Assembly (NCBI RefSeq): GCF_029193575.1
Contig: NZ_JARGCS010000029.1
Span: 1-64,000 of the forward strand
DNA length: 64,000 nucleotides
Source: Pseudomonas entomophila
Lineage (GTDB): Bacteria > Pseudomonadota > Gammaproteobacteria > Pseudomonadales > Pseudomonadaceae
Reading direction: 5' to 3'
Part shown: in pieces, positions 63,626 to 64,000 of the stretch
Position numbering within the stretch: position 1 is the stretch's first letter
Layout: each line of letters begins with the position of its first letter
Notes under the pieces: generated by a model
The model's input: only the letters and a program-made list of their open reading frames with translations
The model's database searches: none
Told to the model about the DNA's origin: nothing
Made by a program: the position numbers and the translations under genes

Positions 63626-64000
63626 ATGCCAATCATCAACAGCCAGGTCAAACCGTTCAACGCCACTGCCTACCACAACGGCGAATTCGTTCCGGTGAGC
63701 GAAGCCGACCTGAAAGGCAAATGGTCTGTGGTGTTCTTCTACCCGGCCGACTTCACGTTCGTCTGCCCGACCGAGCTGGGTGACCTCGCTGACAACTACG
63801 CCGAGTTCAAGAAGCTGGGCGTCGAGATCTACGGCGTGTCCACCGACACCCATTTCACCCACAAAGCCTGGCATGACACCTCGGAGACCATCGGCAAGAT
63901 CCAGTACCCGCTGATCGGTGACCCGACCCACGTCATCTCGCGCAACTTCGACGTGCTGATCGAAGAAGCTGGCCTGGCCGATCGCGGTACCTTCGTGATC
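63626..64000 (+). CDS. ahpC: Alkyl hydroperoxide reductase subunit C (peroxiredoxin), partial
   Basis: The first 125 residues of a typical 2-Cys peroxiredoxin of about 187 are in the window: [21 protein letters not shown] and the active-site stretch [20 protein letters not shown] with the peroxidatic Cys. It reduces hydroperoxides using AhpF. ATG 63626 follows GAAGGAGCG. The coding region runs off the right edge. A CTAT/ATAG pair in the upstream gap (63501, 63520) is too irregular to call an OxyR site. Confidence 0.93.
   Translation, partial: MPIINSQVKPFNATAYHNGEFVPVSEADLKGKWSVVFFYPADFTFVCPTELGDLADNYAEFKKLGVEIYGVSTDTHFTHKAWHDTSETIGKIQYPLIGDPTHVISRNFDVLIEEAGLADRGTFVI

Overview
The window reads as a chromosomal segment of a Pseudomonas, most likely of the P. 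putida/P. fluorescens type. The basis is high GC with strong G/C third-position bias, single tRNA-Cys(GCA) and tRNA-Leu(UAA) genes, RsmA/CsrA, a FecI/FecR/TonB-receptor unit, ModABC, GalU and AhpC, and Pseudomonas-style REP palindromes built on a GCGGGCTTGCCCCGCGA core. Species-level placement is inference.

Bases 1-14.2 kb are accessory and mosaic. An IS3-type element end and a decayed ParE toxin gene precede a contact-dependent inhibition (CDI) locus. Its transporter gene cdiB is split by a frameshift in a G run, cdiA (2493 aa) is intact and ends in a predicted PD-(D/E)XK nuclease toxin, and a 4-base-overlapping gene is the presumed immunity gene. Right of it lies a graveyard: two IS66 remnants, a phage tyrosine integrase and a LuxR-type regulator both broken by frameshifts, a decayed Rz/Rz1 spanin pair, and one intact lipoprotein gene.

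Bases 14.2-20.6 kb hold a self-contained catabolic cassette on the minus strand: a GntR/FCD regulator, a glycerate 2-kinase-like protein, a divergent enolase, an ornithine-cyclodeaminase/alanine-dehydrogenase-like protein and a pyruvate kinase. On paper it runs from a glycerate-type acid through 2-phospho and enol-phosphate intermediates to a 2-oxo acid. The enolase has lost three catalytic-site residues, so the true substrate may not be 2-phosphoglycerate. Three copies of one palindrome (GATTGT-N3-ACAATY) at both promoter regions look like the GntR operators. I regard this cassette as the best candidate for an undescribed system in the window.

Bases 20.6-44 kb are ordinary Pseudomonas core and shell genes: a LysR/oxidoreductase pair, an alpha/beta hydrolase, two diguanylate cyclases of different architecture, an SLC13 transporter with TrkA-C domains, small envelope proteins, an SDR/phosphotransferase/SCP2/histidine-phosphatase block, SohB, tRNA-Cys, an iron-uptake ECF/FecR/TonB receptor unit, a PL7 lyase without signal peptide, DoxX and tRNA-Leu.

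Bases 44.5-47.5 kb carry a three-gene signalling unit (PAS histidine kinase, double-domain KaiC-like ATPase, stand-alone receiver). Then follow CsrA, topoisomerase IB, modABC with a ModE-like site, nitronate monooxygenase, a TsdBA-like thiosulfate dehydrogenase pair, ugd-galU, glutathione reductase, a minimal chaperone-usher fimbrial operon (pilin, chaperone, usher, no adhesin) and the start of ahpC, cut by the right edge.
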